From an uncultured Bacteroides sp. (GTDB lineage Bacteria > Bacteroidota > Bacteroidia > Bacteroidales > Bacteroidaceae): a stretch of 64,000 bases of DNA. The notes under the pieces were generated by a model that searched no databases, was not told the DNA's origin, and saw only the letters and a program-made list of their open reading frames with translations. The stretch is from positions 248,001 through 312,000 of the forward strand of contig CABUKU010000001.1 of NCBI GenBank assembly GCA_902492205.1, read 5' to 3'. This document shows, piece after piece, positions 1 through 9,000 of this stretch. Within the stretch, counting starts at the first letter, position 1. The number at the start of each line of letters is the position of its first letter. The position numbers and the translations under genes were made by a program.

Positions 1-1188
1 GGTGAAGATACAGGTTATGCCATTGATCAGGCAATGGCGCTTGGGAAATCCGTATTCGACATAGGTTCGGGAGCTGCGAGGATGATGAGTGGCGATATTC
101 TGGGAGGCATCACAGGCATGGTGAGCGGTATAGGCTCTCTTTTCTCTATGGGTAAAAAGGTAAAAGCCGAAAATGCCAAAGTGCGCAAACAGGTGGAAGA
201 CAATGAACGGAAAGCATACTTGGCGGAATACACTATCAATGAACTTTATCGCCAACGTTATGAGTGGTCGAAAAAGATAGGGGAAAGCACCCTTGCCAAT
301 CTTGCCCGCCAAGGTGAGGAATTGGAGAGGCAGTCGGCAGCCAATGAGAAAGAACAGAATGAGTTGTGGGAAAAACTTATGGGGACACAGTATAAAGAAA
401 GTGAAACCTACCGTCACGGAACTCTTTTCCGCAAAGCAAAGATTATAACCGAATGGGGGAGCCTGTCGGGCAAAAGTTGGGAAGACATAGAGTTGCTTGC
501 CGAAGCGGGGAAACTTTCGGAAGAAGGAAAGCAATATTACGAAGCTCTGAAAAAAGCCAAAGAAGAGGGAGAAGACCTTGCCCAACGTCAGGAGGAGTTT
601 CTGGAGCAAGTGAGGGAAACATTTACAGGGAGTAGCTATGATAGTTTTGTCAGTTCCATTGTAGAGGGTTTCAAAGCGGGCAAGCGCAGTGCTTCCGATT
701 TTGCAGATAGTTTTGAGGAATTGATGAAAGGGGCTGTGCTTGCATCCGTGCAACTGATGGCAGATGACAAGGCGCGTAAATTCTATGAAGAATGGTCGGA
801 ATTGGCCGGTGATGATGACGGTCTTACTGCTAAAGATATTGAAACATTGCGCAACAAATATCAACAGATGATGCAGGAAATAACGAATGAAGGAACGCAA
901 TTAGAGCAAATAACCGGAATTGATGTGATGGAAGGCGGACAGGAACAGCAAGGGGCACAAACCGGTACATTCACAACCATGACTCAAGAACAGGGGACGA
1001 AACTTGAGGGATTATTTACTTCCTTGCAAGACCATGTAATCGGTGTGGATGATAAAATGACAGATATGAGTGTGGTGATGTATGACAGCTTTGATGCGCT
1101 GAACCGCATCGCCGATAACACTTCTTACCTCGCAGGCATGGCGGAAGATATTAATGAAATGAAACGTGACGGTGTAAAAATGAAATAA
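1..1188 (+). CDS. Phage tail tape-measure protein, C-terminal part (5' truncated by window)
   Basis: The reading frame is open from base 1, so the gene begins before the window; the first ATG at 34 is internal. The visible ~395 residues start with a Gly/Ala/Met-rich hydrophobic stretch (residues ~12-50), followed by long charged helical segments with coiled-coil character (Glu/Lys/Gln rich, ~50-210) and an acidic C-terminus. This is typical of the end of a tape-measure protein, which sets tail length and lines the tail tube. The family call rests on composition and on its place directly before small and large tail genes. No lysozyme or peptidase motif is seen in this part. The next gene starts 2 bases after the stop codon, so the tail genes are probably one transcript. 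Confidence 0.7.
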   Translation, partial: GEDTGYAIDQAMALGKSVFDIGSGAARMMSGDILGGITGMVSGIGSLFSMGKKVKAENAKVRKQVEDNERKAYLAEYTINELYRQRYEWSKKIGESTLANLARQGEELERQSAANEKEQNELWEKLMGTQYKESETYRHGTLFRKAKIITEWGSLSGKSWEDIELLAEAGKLSEEGKQYYEALKKAKEEGEDLAQRQEEFLEQVRETFTGSSYDSFVSSIVEGFKAGKRSASDFADSFEELMKGAVLASVQLMADDKARKFYEEWSELAGDDDGLTAKDIETLRNKYQQMMQEITNEGTQLEQITGIDVMEGGQEQQGAQTGTFTTMTQEQGTKLEGLFTSLQDHVIGVDDKMTDMSVVMYDSFDALNRIADNTSYLAGMAEDINEMKRDGVKMK

Positions 1189-1190
1189 CG

Positions 1191-1661
1191 ATGAAAATAA
1201 TGGGAACAATATTAAAAGGTTTGCTGTACATCAACGATAAAGATGTATATGAGGAATATGGTGCTTTTCTTACCGAGGAACGCGAAGGAGAGTTCAGTAA
1301 TTACGAAGAACTGTTGAAACCTCCCGCCATGAAGGCATACACTGCCGTGACTTTTCGTGAAGAAGATGGTGAAGAATTGCCTGATGTGCTTCCTTCACCA
1401 AGGTTTGAAGCCCGGGATGTGACTCTCTACTTTGCTCTTGTGGCTTCCACGCCTACGGAATGGTTGCAGAAATACGCTCTTTTTGTGGCTTTCCTTAAAG
1501 CCGGATGGCTCAATATAAATGTCAGGGAACTGGGGAAAACTTATAAAATGTACTACAAGCAGTGCAGCCAATACACCCAAGTGACACCACTTGAAAACGG
1601 TAAAGAAGTGGCGGCCAAGCTAAAAGTGCTACTCAGGGAGCCTAAGCCGGTGGTTGGGTAA
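1191..1661 (+). CDS. Small phage tail protein (distal-tail-like)
   Basis: A 156-residue protein between the tape-measure gene and the large tail hub gene, the position usually held by a distal tail (Dit-type) or tail-completion protein. It has no signal peptide or membrane segment and reads as a compact alpha/beta protein rich in Tyr, Glu and Leu. A second in-frame ATG lies at 1200, and either could be the true start. I recognise no motif, so the function comes from gene order alone. Confidence 0.55.
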   Translation: MKIMGTILKGLLYINDKDVYEEYGAFLTEEREGEFSNYEELLKPPAMKAYTAVTFREEDGEELPDVLPSPRFEARDVTLYFALVASTPTEWLQKYALFVAFLKAGWLNINVRELGKTYKMYYKQCSQYTQVTPLENGKEVAAKLKVLLREPKPVVG

Positions 1662-1695
1662 TAAGATAATAAAAACAGCAAATAATAAAATTGAT

Positions 1696-4600
1696 ATGAA
1701 ATTGAATATATATAATCAATCGGGCGAATTAAGGATAACGGTGTCTCCTACCGATAACTCAACATGGAAGCAGGAGCTTATGGGAGAGAATATACTTAAT
1801 CTCTCGTTCACTTTGCCCCGGTATATTTCCTTTTCAGTGAATGATTACATTGAATTGGAGGGTGAACGATATACGTTGCTGAATGGCTATGAGCCTACGC
1901 AGAAAAGCGGACAAGAGTACGAGTATAATCCTAAGTTTTATGGTATTTCAGGGGAACTTAAAAAGGCTTTGATGCTGCACACTGCCGACGGGGCAATGGA
2001 AAGTTCCTTTTCTTTGCATGGCAATCCGGCTGAACACTTGGCGAAAGTCATTGAAAACATCAACCGTATCAAGGGAGGTTCGGCATGGACAATGGGAACC
2101 GTACTTGAAGGCGAGAATAAGAATATAGAGTATCGTAATAAATTTTGTTTTGATGCTTTAAACGATATTGCAGCGGCTTTTGATACAGAGTGGTGGGTTG
2201 AAGGCACAACTGTGAACTTATGCCGTTGTGAGCATGGCGATGTGGTGGAATTGGGATACGGTCATGGCTTAGTAGATTTAACTAAAACGGAGAATAGTGC
2301 GGATGTAAAGTTTGTTACCCGTTTGTTTCCGATAGGAAGTACGAAGAATATAGATCGAAATAAGTATGGACATAGCCATTTACAACTGCCTGACGGGGCT
2401 TTATTTGTAGAGCGCAATACGCAGTATGGCATTTATGAAGATGTGGAAGAAGAGGCTTTTGCCGGAATTTATCCGCGCAGAACAGGTAAAGTGGGTATTG
2501 TGGAAAGTGAAGAACGTAAAAACGAAGAGGGCGGTTCTTTTACTGTATATTACTTTACTGATCCCGAACTGGACTTTGATCCCAATAATTATGAGATAGG
2601 AGGTTTGGATAAGCATATTGTTTTTCAAAGTGGTAATCTGAACGGTAGAGACTTTGCCGTGAATTTTGATTCACGCACCAATAAGTTTGAGATAATCAAC
2701 CAATATGCCGAAGATGGGACACAATTACCGGGTAGCCATATGATTCCCGGTAAGGATGATGAATATATTCTTTATAATATATCTATGCCCAATGAATATT
2801 ATACCTATGCGGAACAGGAATTCAAGGAGGCTGTAGATGCTTTACTTGAAAAGCAGAGTGAGGATGTAAGTATATATAAAGGAAATACGGATTATGTGTA
2901 TATCGGCAAGCAAAGTATAGAGCTAACCCTTGGACGAAGGGTGCGCCTTCTCAGTGATGAGTATTTTAAAGAAACAGGAAGCCGTGAAAGCCGTATTACA
3001 TCTATTAGCCGGAAACTAAATAACCCCGGTCAGATGTATATAGAGTGCAGTGTCGCCATAGGCAAGGGACGTGCGGACCGAATGGAATCGGACATTAGTA
3101 AAATGAAAACCGTTATTGCCGAGCAGCTCGATAAAGATATGTTCACTATCCTGAAAACATGGGATAGTATGGATATGACAAATTTCAATCTGCTTTCTTC
3201 TTTGAGAACATTACTGGAAATTAAGAACCGGGCGTTGAGCAGGGTGAACGATGACACGGCTTCGGGAGTCATTACTTTATTGAAAGGATGGGATACCGAA
3301 CAGTTTTCACAAGGTTCTGCGGGAGCAGGGTTATATAGGGATGAAGAAGGGAACTGGCATCTTGAAAGTGACTATGTTACTATTCACCGTAAACTTACTG
3401 CTGAGGAGATCGAAGTACAAAAAACTTCGCATATAGGTGGGAAACTGATGCAAACTGCTGCATCCATGTTTTGTGACAGGGTAGAGAAAGGCGATACTTA
3501 TTACCGGTGCTTTTTTAAATCTACCGATAACGAAGGACGGATTATTCGTAATTTGTTTAAAGTAGACGATCAGGCCTTGGTGGAGACTTTTAACTTGTCC
3601 CGACAGGCAGACGGAAAGACAGGCAATCATTACTTATGGCGATTAGTTACAGGTACGGGTGATGATTACATAGACTTGTCCAAGGATATTTGTGCGGCAG
3701 AGAGTGAAGCGCCGTTGGCAGGTGATACAATCGTACAACTTGGTTATAGGGGAACAGATGACGTAAATAGGCAGAATGCACAAATACTTTCCGGAGCCGG
3801 AGACGGTTCTCCTTATCTGAAACAGTTTGTAGGTATCAACACATTTGCCCTTCCACCCGAAGAAACAAGATTGAAGCCGGGAGATAATCTGTTTACGGGA
3901 AAGTTCATATCACAAGCTACGGGAGAAGATTTGGAAAACCGTATCGGAGGATTGGCAGTGGATATGGAAGCTGTTAAGAGACAGGCAGACAATCAATATA
4001 TTATTTGGTTTGGGAATGCAGTTCCTACTCTCACTAATTATCCTGTGTCTGACTGGGAAGTAGATGAATATGAAGACCATGTGCAGGATTTGTTCTATCT
4101 TGACAATGAAGTAAATGAGGAGAACAACGGGCGTGGTTTCCGCTTCCTGAAGAATGAGGACGGTAGTTTCGGTTGGTCTGAAATAACAGACCGGTATGTG
4201 CTTCAATGCTTGAAATTAGCTACTGACGCCAAGACGGAAGCGAATAGCAAAAGGAGGAATTTCGTATTACAACCTACAATAGATGATGCTTATGATGCGG
4301 GCGATACATGGAGTAATGTGTATTATAAGAATGCAGACGGTTCATACCTTTATGAAAATGATAATCTTGTTTGTAAAATAGCGAAAAAAAGTGGGGAGGT
4401 TTTTAATATTAACCATTGGAAAGCTATTAGTTATGCGACTAAATCTAACATTAAAATTGATGTAGATAAGATTGTATCGACTGTGAGGGGTGGCGTAGAT
4501 GAAAATGCGGAGGCTATATCCGGTTTGGACATTACTGTCGGAGCATTATCTGCAACTGTGCAGAAAATTAGTTTTGATGAAAATAATAATATAAGGAATA

Positions 4601-5268
4601 TCAATACCAGTGGATTAGTGACATCGGGGGAGTTTGCTAATCTTTTTTCCCAGCAGGTGACATCGGAAGGCATTGTTAAGCGTGGGGATATAGGCGTATT
4701 TGTTGAACGTGATGAGGTAGGAAATCTAATTTCGCAAGCAACTATTGAAGCGGATAAAATAAATTTTGTAGGTAAAACTACAATTAATGGCAATTTCATT
4801 ATTGATGAACAAGGTAATATGACAGTGAAGAATATGACTGTAACAGATAGTTCTAAAATAGGTGGGTTTACTATTGAGAATGGATCATTATATTGGAAAG
4901 GTTATGATTATTACCTTGATTCCCGTAGTGTAAGAATAGGCATTCCTCCAGATGATAATAACGGTATAATTGATATTGCTTTCGATCATGATACAAAAGG
5001 TAAGTTTGGTATAAAGATTATTGGGAATGATAGGGGGGGAGCTTGCATATATGCCTCAAGATATTCATTTGAATCACAAAGGAATTATCCAAAAGGAACT
5101 GAAACATGGGCTGGCTATTTTGATGGTGCGGTTGGTACCCAGCAGTATTGCATTATTGACAGTTCAGGAGAAACCTTACCAGGAGTAAGTTTTAATACCG
5201 ATATAGATTTAGATAAAGTTCGTTTTAAGGTTCGTGGCGGAATTATAGTTGATGTTATAAAAGAATAA
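1696..5268 (+). CDS. Large phage tail hub/spike protein (tail-associated)
   Basis: About 1190 residues. The open frame extends upstream to a TTG at 1654 that overlaps the previous gene. The ATG at 1696 begins the conserved-looking text MKLNIYNQSGE and is the likelier start. The N-terminal ~400 residues resemble the baseplate-hub/tail-endopeptidase proteins of siphophages: beta-rich, with alternating Tyr/Gly and repeated short hydrophobic strands. The middle (about 480-900) includes helical spacers and a long beta region. The C-terminal ~200 residues contain a linker of the form INGNFIIDEQGNMTVKNMTV, seen in tail spikes between the shaft and tip. It probably forms the tail tip and may contact the cell surface. 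No catalytic triad or metal-binding motif is obvious, so an enzymatic role is not claimed. Confidence 0.6.
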   Translation: MKLNIYNQSGELRITVSPTDNSTWKQELMGENILNLSFTLPRYISFSVNDYIELEGERYTLLNGYEPTQKSGQEYEYNPKFYGISGELKKALMLHTADGAMESSFSLHGNPAEHLAKVIENINRIKGGSAWTMGTVLEGENKNIEYRNKFCFDALNDIAAAFDTEWWVEGTTVNLCRCEHGDVVELGYGHGLVDLTKTENSADVKFVTRLFPIGSTKNIDRNKYGHSHLQLPDGALFVERNTQYGIYEDVEEEAFAGIYPRRTGKVGIVESEERKNEEGGSFTVYYFTDPELDFDPNNYEIGGLDKHIVFQSGNLNGRDFAVNFDSRTNKFEIINQYAEDGTQLPGSHMIPGKDDEYILYNISMPNEYYTYAEQEFKEAVDALLEKQSEDVSIYKGNTDYVYIGKQSIELTLGRRVRLLSDEYFKETGSRESRITSISRKLNNPGQMYIECSVAIGKGRADRMESDISKMKTVIAEQLDKDMFTILKTWDSMDMTNFNLLSSLRTLLEIKNRALSRVNDDTASGVITLLKGWDTEQFSQGSAGAGLYRDEEGNWHLESDYVTIHRKLTAEEIEVQKTSHIGGKLMQTAASMFCDRVEKGDTYYRCFFKSTDNEGRIIRNLFKVDDQALVETFNLSRQADGKTGNHYLWRLVTGTGDDYIDLSKDICAAESEAPLAGDTIVQLGYRGTDDVNRQNAQILSGAGDGSPYLKQFVGINTFALPPEETRLKPGDNLFTGKFISQATGEDLENRIGGLAVDMEAVKRQADNQYIIWFGNAVPTLTNYPVSDWEVDEYEDHVQDLFYLDNEVNEENNGRGFRFLKNEDGSFGWSEITDRYVLQCLKLATDAKTEANSKRRNFVLQPTIDDAYDAGDTWSNVYYKNADGSYLYENDNLVCKIAKKSGEVFNINHWKAISYATKSNIKIDVDKIVSTVRGGVDENAEAISGLDITVGALSATVQKISFDENNNIRNINTSGLVTSGEFANLFSQQVTSEGIVKRGDIGVFVERDEVGNLISQATIEADKINFVGKTTINGNFIIDEQGNMTVKNMTVTDSSKIGGFTIENGSLYWKGYDYYLDSRSVRIGIPPDDNNGIIDIAFDHDTKGKFGIKIIGNDRGGACIYASRYSFESQRNYPKGTETWAGYFDGAVGTQQYCIIDSSGETLPGVSFNTDIDLDKVRFKVRGGIIVDVIKE

Positions 5269-5283
5269 TTTAAATAAAGCATT

Positions 5284-5568
5284 ATGGTAGTAAATTTTAA
5301 AAATTTGGAAGTGCAAGTTTCATTTGATGGCACTAAGGATATATTTGATACAGCTAAGGCGGTGGGTAACATGATGATGTATAACGGTTCTGTTTTATTG
5401 GATATTGGATTTGAAGATTTGGCTAAAAGAATTTATTATTCGGATGGAGAAGTAGACATTCCCAATAAATATGTTGGTGCCTTATCTGAAGTGATTAAGA
5501 ATTCTAATTTTATAGCAGCAATCAAGCGTGAATTAATTAACAAATTAACTAATAAGGAGGAAGAATAA
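5284..5568 (+). CDS. Small phage protein of unknown function
   Basis: A 94-residue protein between the tail hub gene and the fibre gene. It has a mixed alpha/beta N-terminus and a charged C-terminal helix ending in Asn/Lys/Glu-rich text. There is no signal peptide, membrane segment or recognised motif. Its stop codon overlaps the next start by one base (TAATG), implying translational coupling. The location suggests a tail-tip or fibre-assembly accessory, but that is a guess. Confidence 0.55.
   Translation: MVVNFKNLEVQVSFDGTKDIFDTAKAVGNMMMYNGSVLLDIGFEDLAKRIYYSDGEVDIPNKYVGALSEVIKNSNFIAAIKRELINKLTNKEEE
5554..5560 (+). promoter_or_regulatory. Canonical Shine-Dalgarno sequence inside a phage gene
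   Basis: AAGGAGG lies 7 bases before the ATG at 5568, inside the 3' end of the preceding gene. Bacteroidetes genes usually lack strong Shine-Dalgarno sites, and most genes in this window do too. A perfect match here therefore stands out and supports the start at 5568. Confidence 0.6.
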
Positions 5569-5864
5569 TGAACTTTACAAATGAAACAATCAGAAAAGGG
5601 AATTCAGTTATAGGTGATTTTCGAATGGACTATGTGGTGACCTATATCGGAGAGAATAATGTGACAAATATAAATGCCCAGATAAAGAAACTTAATACTG
5701 ACATAAATGGTACGAAATCTGAAAAGTATGTAGGCTCTGTCGGAATGGATATGGCTGCGGATCGCTTCTCCTTTTCCATTGTAGATAACAAAGTGGTTAA
5801 TGCAGATGAAAGAGCGATTCTGTATAATGAGTTTGAAAAATCTATTAAAACAATAATGGGATGA
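5568..5864 (+). CDS. Small phage protein of unknown function
   Basis: A 98-residue protein whose start overlaps the previous stop by one base and is preceded by a perfect AAGGAGG. The C-terminus overlaps the next start by four bases (ATGA). The sequence is Asn/Asp/Ile rich with alternating beta-like strands and no recognisable domain. The tight coupling of the three genes from 5284 to 6064 suggests they are made in fixed ratio, perhaps as tail-fibre accessory proteins. Confidence 0.55.
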   Translation: MNFTNETIRKGNSVIGDFRMDYVVTYIGENNVTNINAQIKKLNTDINGTKSEKYVGSVGMDMAADRFSFSIVDNKVVNADERAILYNEFEKSIKTIMG

Positions 5865-6064
5865 GTTTCATTAAGTTTGCCGTGAAATCAAGGTCTACAA
5901 ATAAAGGGACTGTGAAAAAGGCCATTATAGAAAGACTTAAGAGTAATGTGGATCCTGTCGGTACAAATGAACTCCCTATTATTTTGAATATGCTTTCTTC
6001 TCCCTCTACGGAGGAAGAAGAAAATGACAGGTTTCCATTCAGATTTCCGTTTAAATTATTATAA
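5861..6064 (+). CDS. Very small phage protein of unknown function
   Basis: A 67-residue basic protein that starts in a four-base overlap with the upstream stop and ends 2 bases before the fibre gene. It has a Lys/Arg-rich N-terminal half and an acidic stretch (EEEEND) before the C-terminus. No domain is recognised. The coding call rests on the overlap, the start codon and the continuous gene order; it is the least certain gene in the tail module. Confidence 0.45.
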   Translation: MSFIKFAVKSRSTNKGTVKKAIIERLKSNVDPVGTNELPIILNMLSSPSTEEEENDRFPFRFPFKLL

Positions 6065-6066
6065 TT

Positions 6067-9000
6067 ATGGAAAAAGTAAATATATCCGCCAAATCAGAAG
6101 GCGATGAACTTACGCATCAAGAGTTTAACAGCCTTGTAGGTGGTGTAAACTCCATTATAGACACGCTGAATGGTTCTACATCCGTTCAACGAAATATCAG
6201 GGTTACAAACAACTTGGAAAGTAAAAATGTCTCAACCCAAAAAGGTGAACCCTGCATATTAAACTTTACCTTTATTTCACAGGAACGTTATTCTTATAAT
6301 GATCCTTACGAAAATACCGGTGAACGTGGATTTTGCCAGATCTTACTGAAAAGTTCGGGAGAAACTGCCTTTGAATTAATCAAGGAGATAAATGTCAATT
6401 CCGGAATACCTTTTACCTTTGATGTATCAGAATATCTTTCATCCGGTACTAATCAGATAATGGTGAAAATAACAGGTGAAGTTACGGGAGAAACAACTCC
6501 GGCTTTTGTATATACAGTGCAACTCACTTCGCTATCTATTTCTGCGAACAACTTTAAATGGTGGACTGCATATAATGGGAATATTACTCTACCGCTAAAT
6601 ATAGGTGGTAATATTAATAAGACGCTTCATGTAAGTATAACAGGTAACGGCCATAGTTATAAAGAAACCTATATCCGTCCATTAGGTACAAATGTTTATA
6701 CGGAAACTGCTTTTAACTTCTCTGTTCCGCATCCTAACATGGAAGGCATTTTCCGTGTTGAGGCCTATGTGTCAAGTATGGATGATACGGTACGTACGAA
6801 AACTGTTGCGTTTAATGTAATGTGCTCGATGCCTGTCGGCATTAACAAGCTGATAGCTATCAATAATATGATTGGTAAGGCTACTAATTGGATGACCAAC
6901 ACTTTGTTCGAATATTCCATGTATGATGGGGATAATGTATATACTTCTGCAGAGTTTATCATTAAAAAAGATGGAGTACCGGTATTCTCTTCACATGAGG
7001 ATAATATTTCCACTTCGGCTAAACATTCGTTTGTTTTTCCTATGGAGGTTGAGACTATTGATAATTCGGAATTTGAGATAGAAATTAATGTATTAGACGG
7101 GAATACTCCACTTATTGAACCTGTAACTGTTTCTGTGAATAATTCTTCCGGTTATTCGGCTACTGCAGGAGCTGTATTTTATTTGAACCCGAAAACAAGG
7201 AGCAACCGTCAGCAGAACTATCAATCAATTATAAATGAGATGGATGGCTCAGAAATTGCAGGTATATGGAATAATGTAAACTGGGGTAATGATGGGTGGA
7301 TAGAAGATTCGGAAAGAAGCAAGATTTTGCGTTTGATGGCAGGTTCTCAATTGAAAGTAGATTATTTCCCATTTAAAAAAGAATGTGCACGTACCGGGAA
7401 AACAATTGAAGTGGACTACAGGATAGATAATGTAACAGATGTTTCCGAACCAATATTCACTATCTCAGCAGATAAGTTGGATTCATTTGTAGGACTAAAA
7501 TTATATCCGGATGATATTGTGATGCATACACAGTCTCTTAAAAATACAGGAGTACAAAGTATACATACAGATACAAACAAACGTATACGTTTAAGCCTTG
7601 TTATTATGTCGGATGCTTATGGAAATAGTGGATTTAATCTCTGCATATTATATGTTAATGGAAAAAAGAACCGTGAGTTCACCTATGAGAATAATGATTA
7701 TTTTGCACATAATGGCGGTATTGTGATTGGTTCAAACTATGCAGATATAGATATTTACGGTCTTCGCATTTATGATTCGGCATTGACATCTTCTTCGGTA
7801 CTCCGTAATTATATAAACTGGTTGGTAGATACTACTGAAAAGGCTGAAGTAAAGAATGATAATGATGTAATGGACTCCAATGGTTCGGAAGTTGATTTTG
7901 AAAATACGATAGATCAATATAATGTTTTAGTTTTTGATAACACCATTCCGAGTATAGTAGATACATCCAAAAGAATAGGAACACTGGAAATTTATTTTGC
8001 AGATCATCCGGAGAAAAATGTAAAGATAAGTAATATGGAAGCTAAAGGACAGGGGACATCTTCCATGAAATATTATAAATGGAATACGAAATATTCTATT
8101 GATAAATCGAATTCGGTAATTACATATGCGGATGGCAGTACGGGTGGCAAAACATGGAAAATGACAGAAGGTATTCCGGCTGCAGCAAAATTTACGGCAA
8201 AGAAGAATTATGCATCTTCTATGCAGAGTCATAAAATGGGATCGGTAAACTCAGTACAGGATTTATATAAGAAGCTTGGATTGACGAATGAAGCGATGCA
8301 AACTTCTGAATATTCCGATGCTCGTATTGCTGTCTACCAAATGCCATTTATTTGTTTTCAGAAGTCTTTAAATGAAGAAGAAGAGATAGTGTATACTTTT
8401 CAAGGGGAATATACTTTCGGCCCAGATAAAGGTGATAAATATACATTTGGATATGATACGGACCTTTTCCCGGGACTTATATCTATTGAAGGTTCGGATA
8501 ATTCTCCTTTGGCAACACTATTCCGTGTTCCATGGAACTCAAGGATAGTATATAATGCTGATGAGGAAGCTTTTCAATATAATGGTGCAAATGCATGGGA
8601 TTTTGACGGGGGACAGGAAACGAATATTGATAAATGGATACCGGCTTATAATTTAGTTTATAGTTGTTCTAATAGATTGAAACCTTTTAATGGAACGCTT
8701 GATGAACTTAATGCTCAAGCATCAATGTTTAGGACTGAACCTTATGAGTTCTGGATTGCAAAAGCGGGAGATGTAAATCAGTATAATGTATATTACTATG
8801 AATCTAGTGAAAACAGATTTATTCCATCTGACATAGGTAATGGAACAGTTAATCTCATATCTCAACTTGTAGATAGAGGTTATGGATTGACATCTATTGA
8901 TATGAATGGAAAATTGAATGAGGAACTAAATATCTTATTTATTAATGCTCGCATTGTTAAATTCGGTATGGAAGCATCTTCTTATTGGGATATTACCGAT

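Noticed and set aside
1654..1695. TTG start of the tail hub protein
   Set aside because: It overlaps the preceding gene and adds 14 unconserved-looking residues; the ATG at 1696 is preferred.
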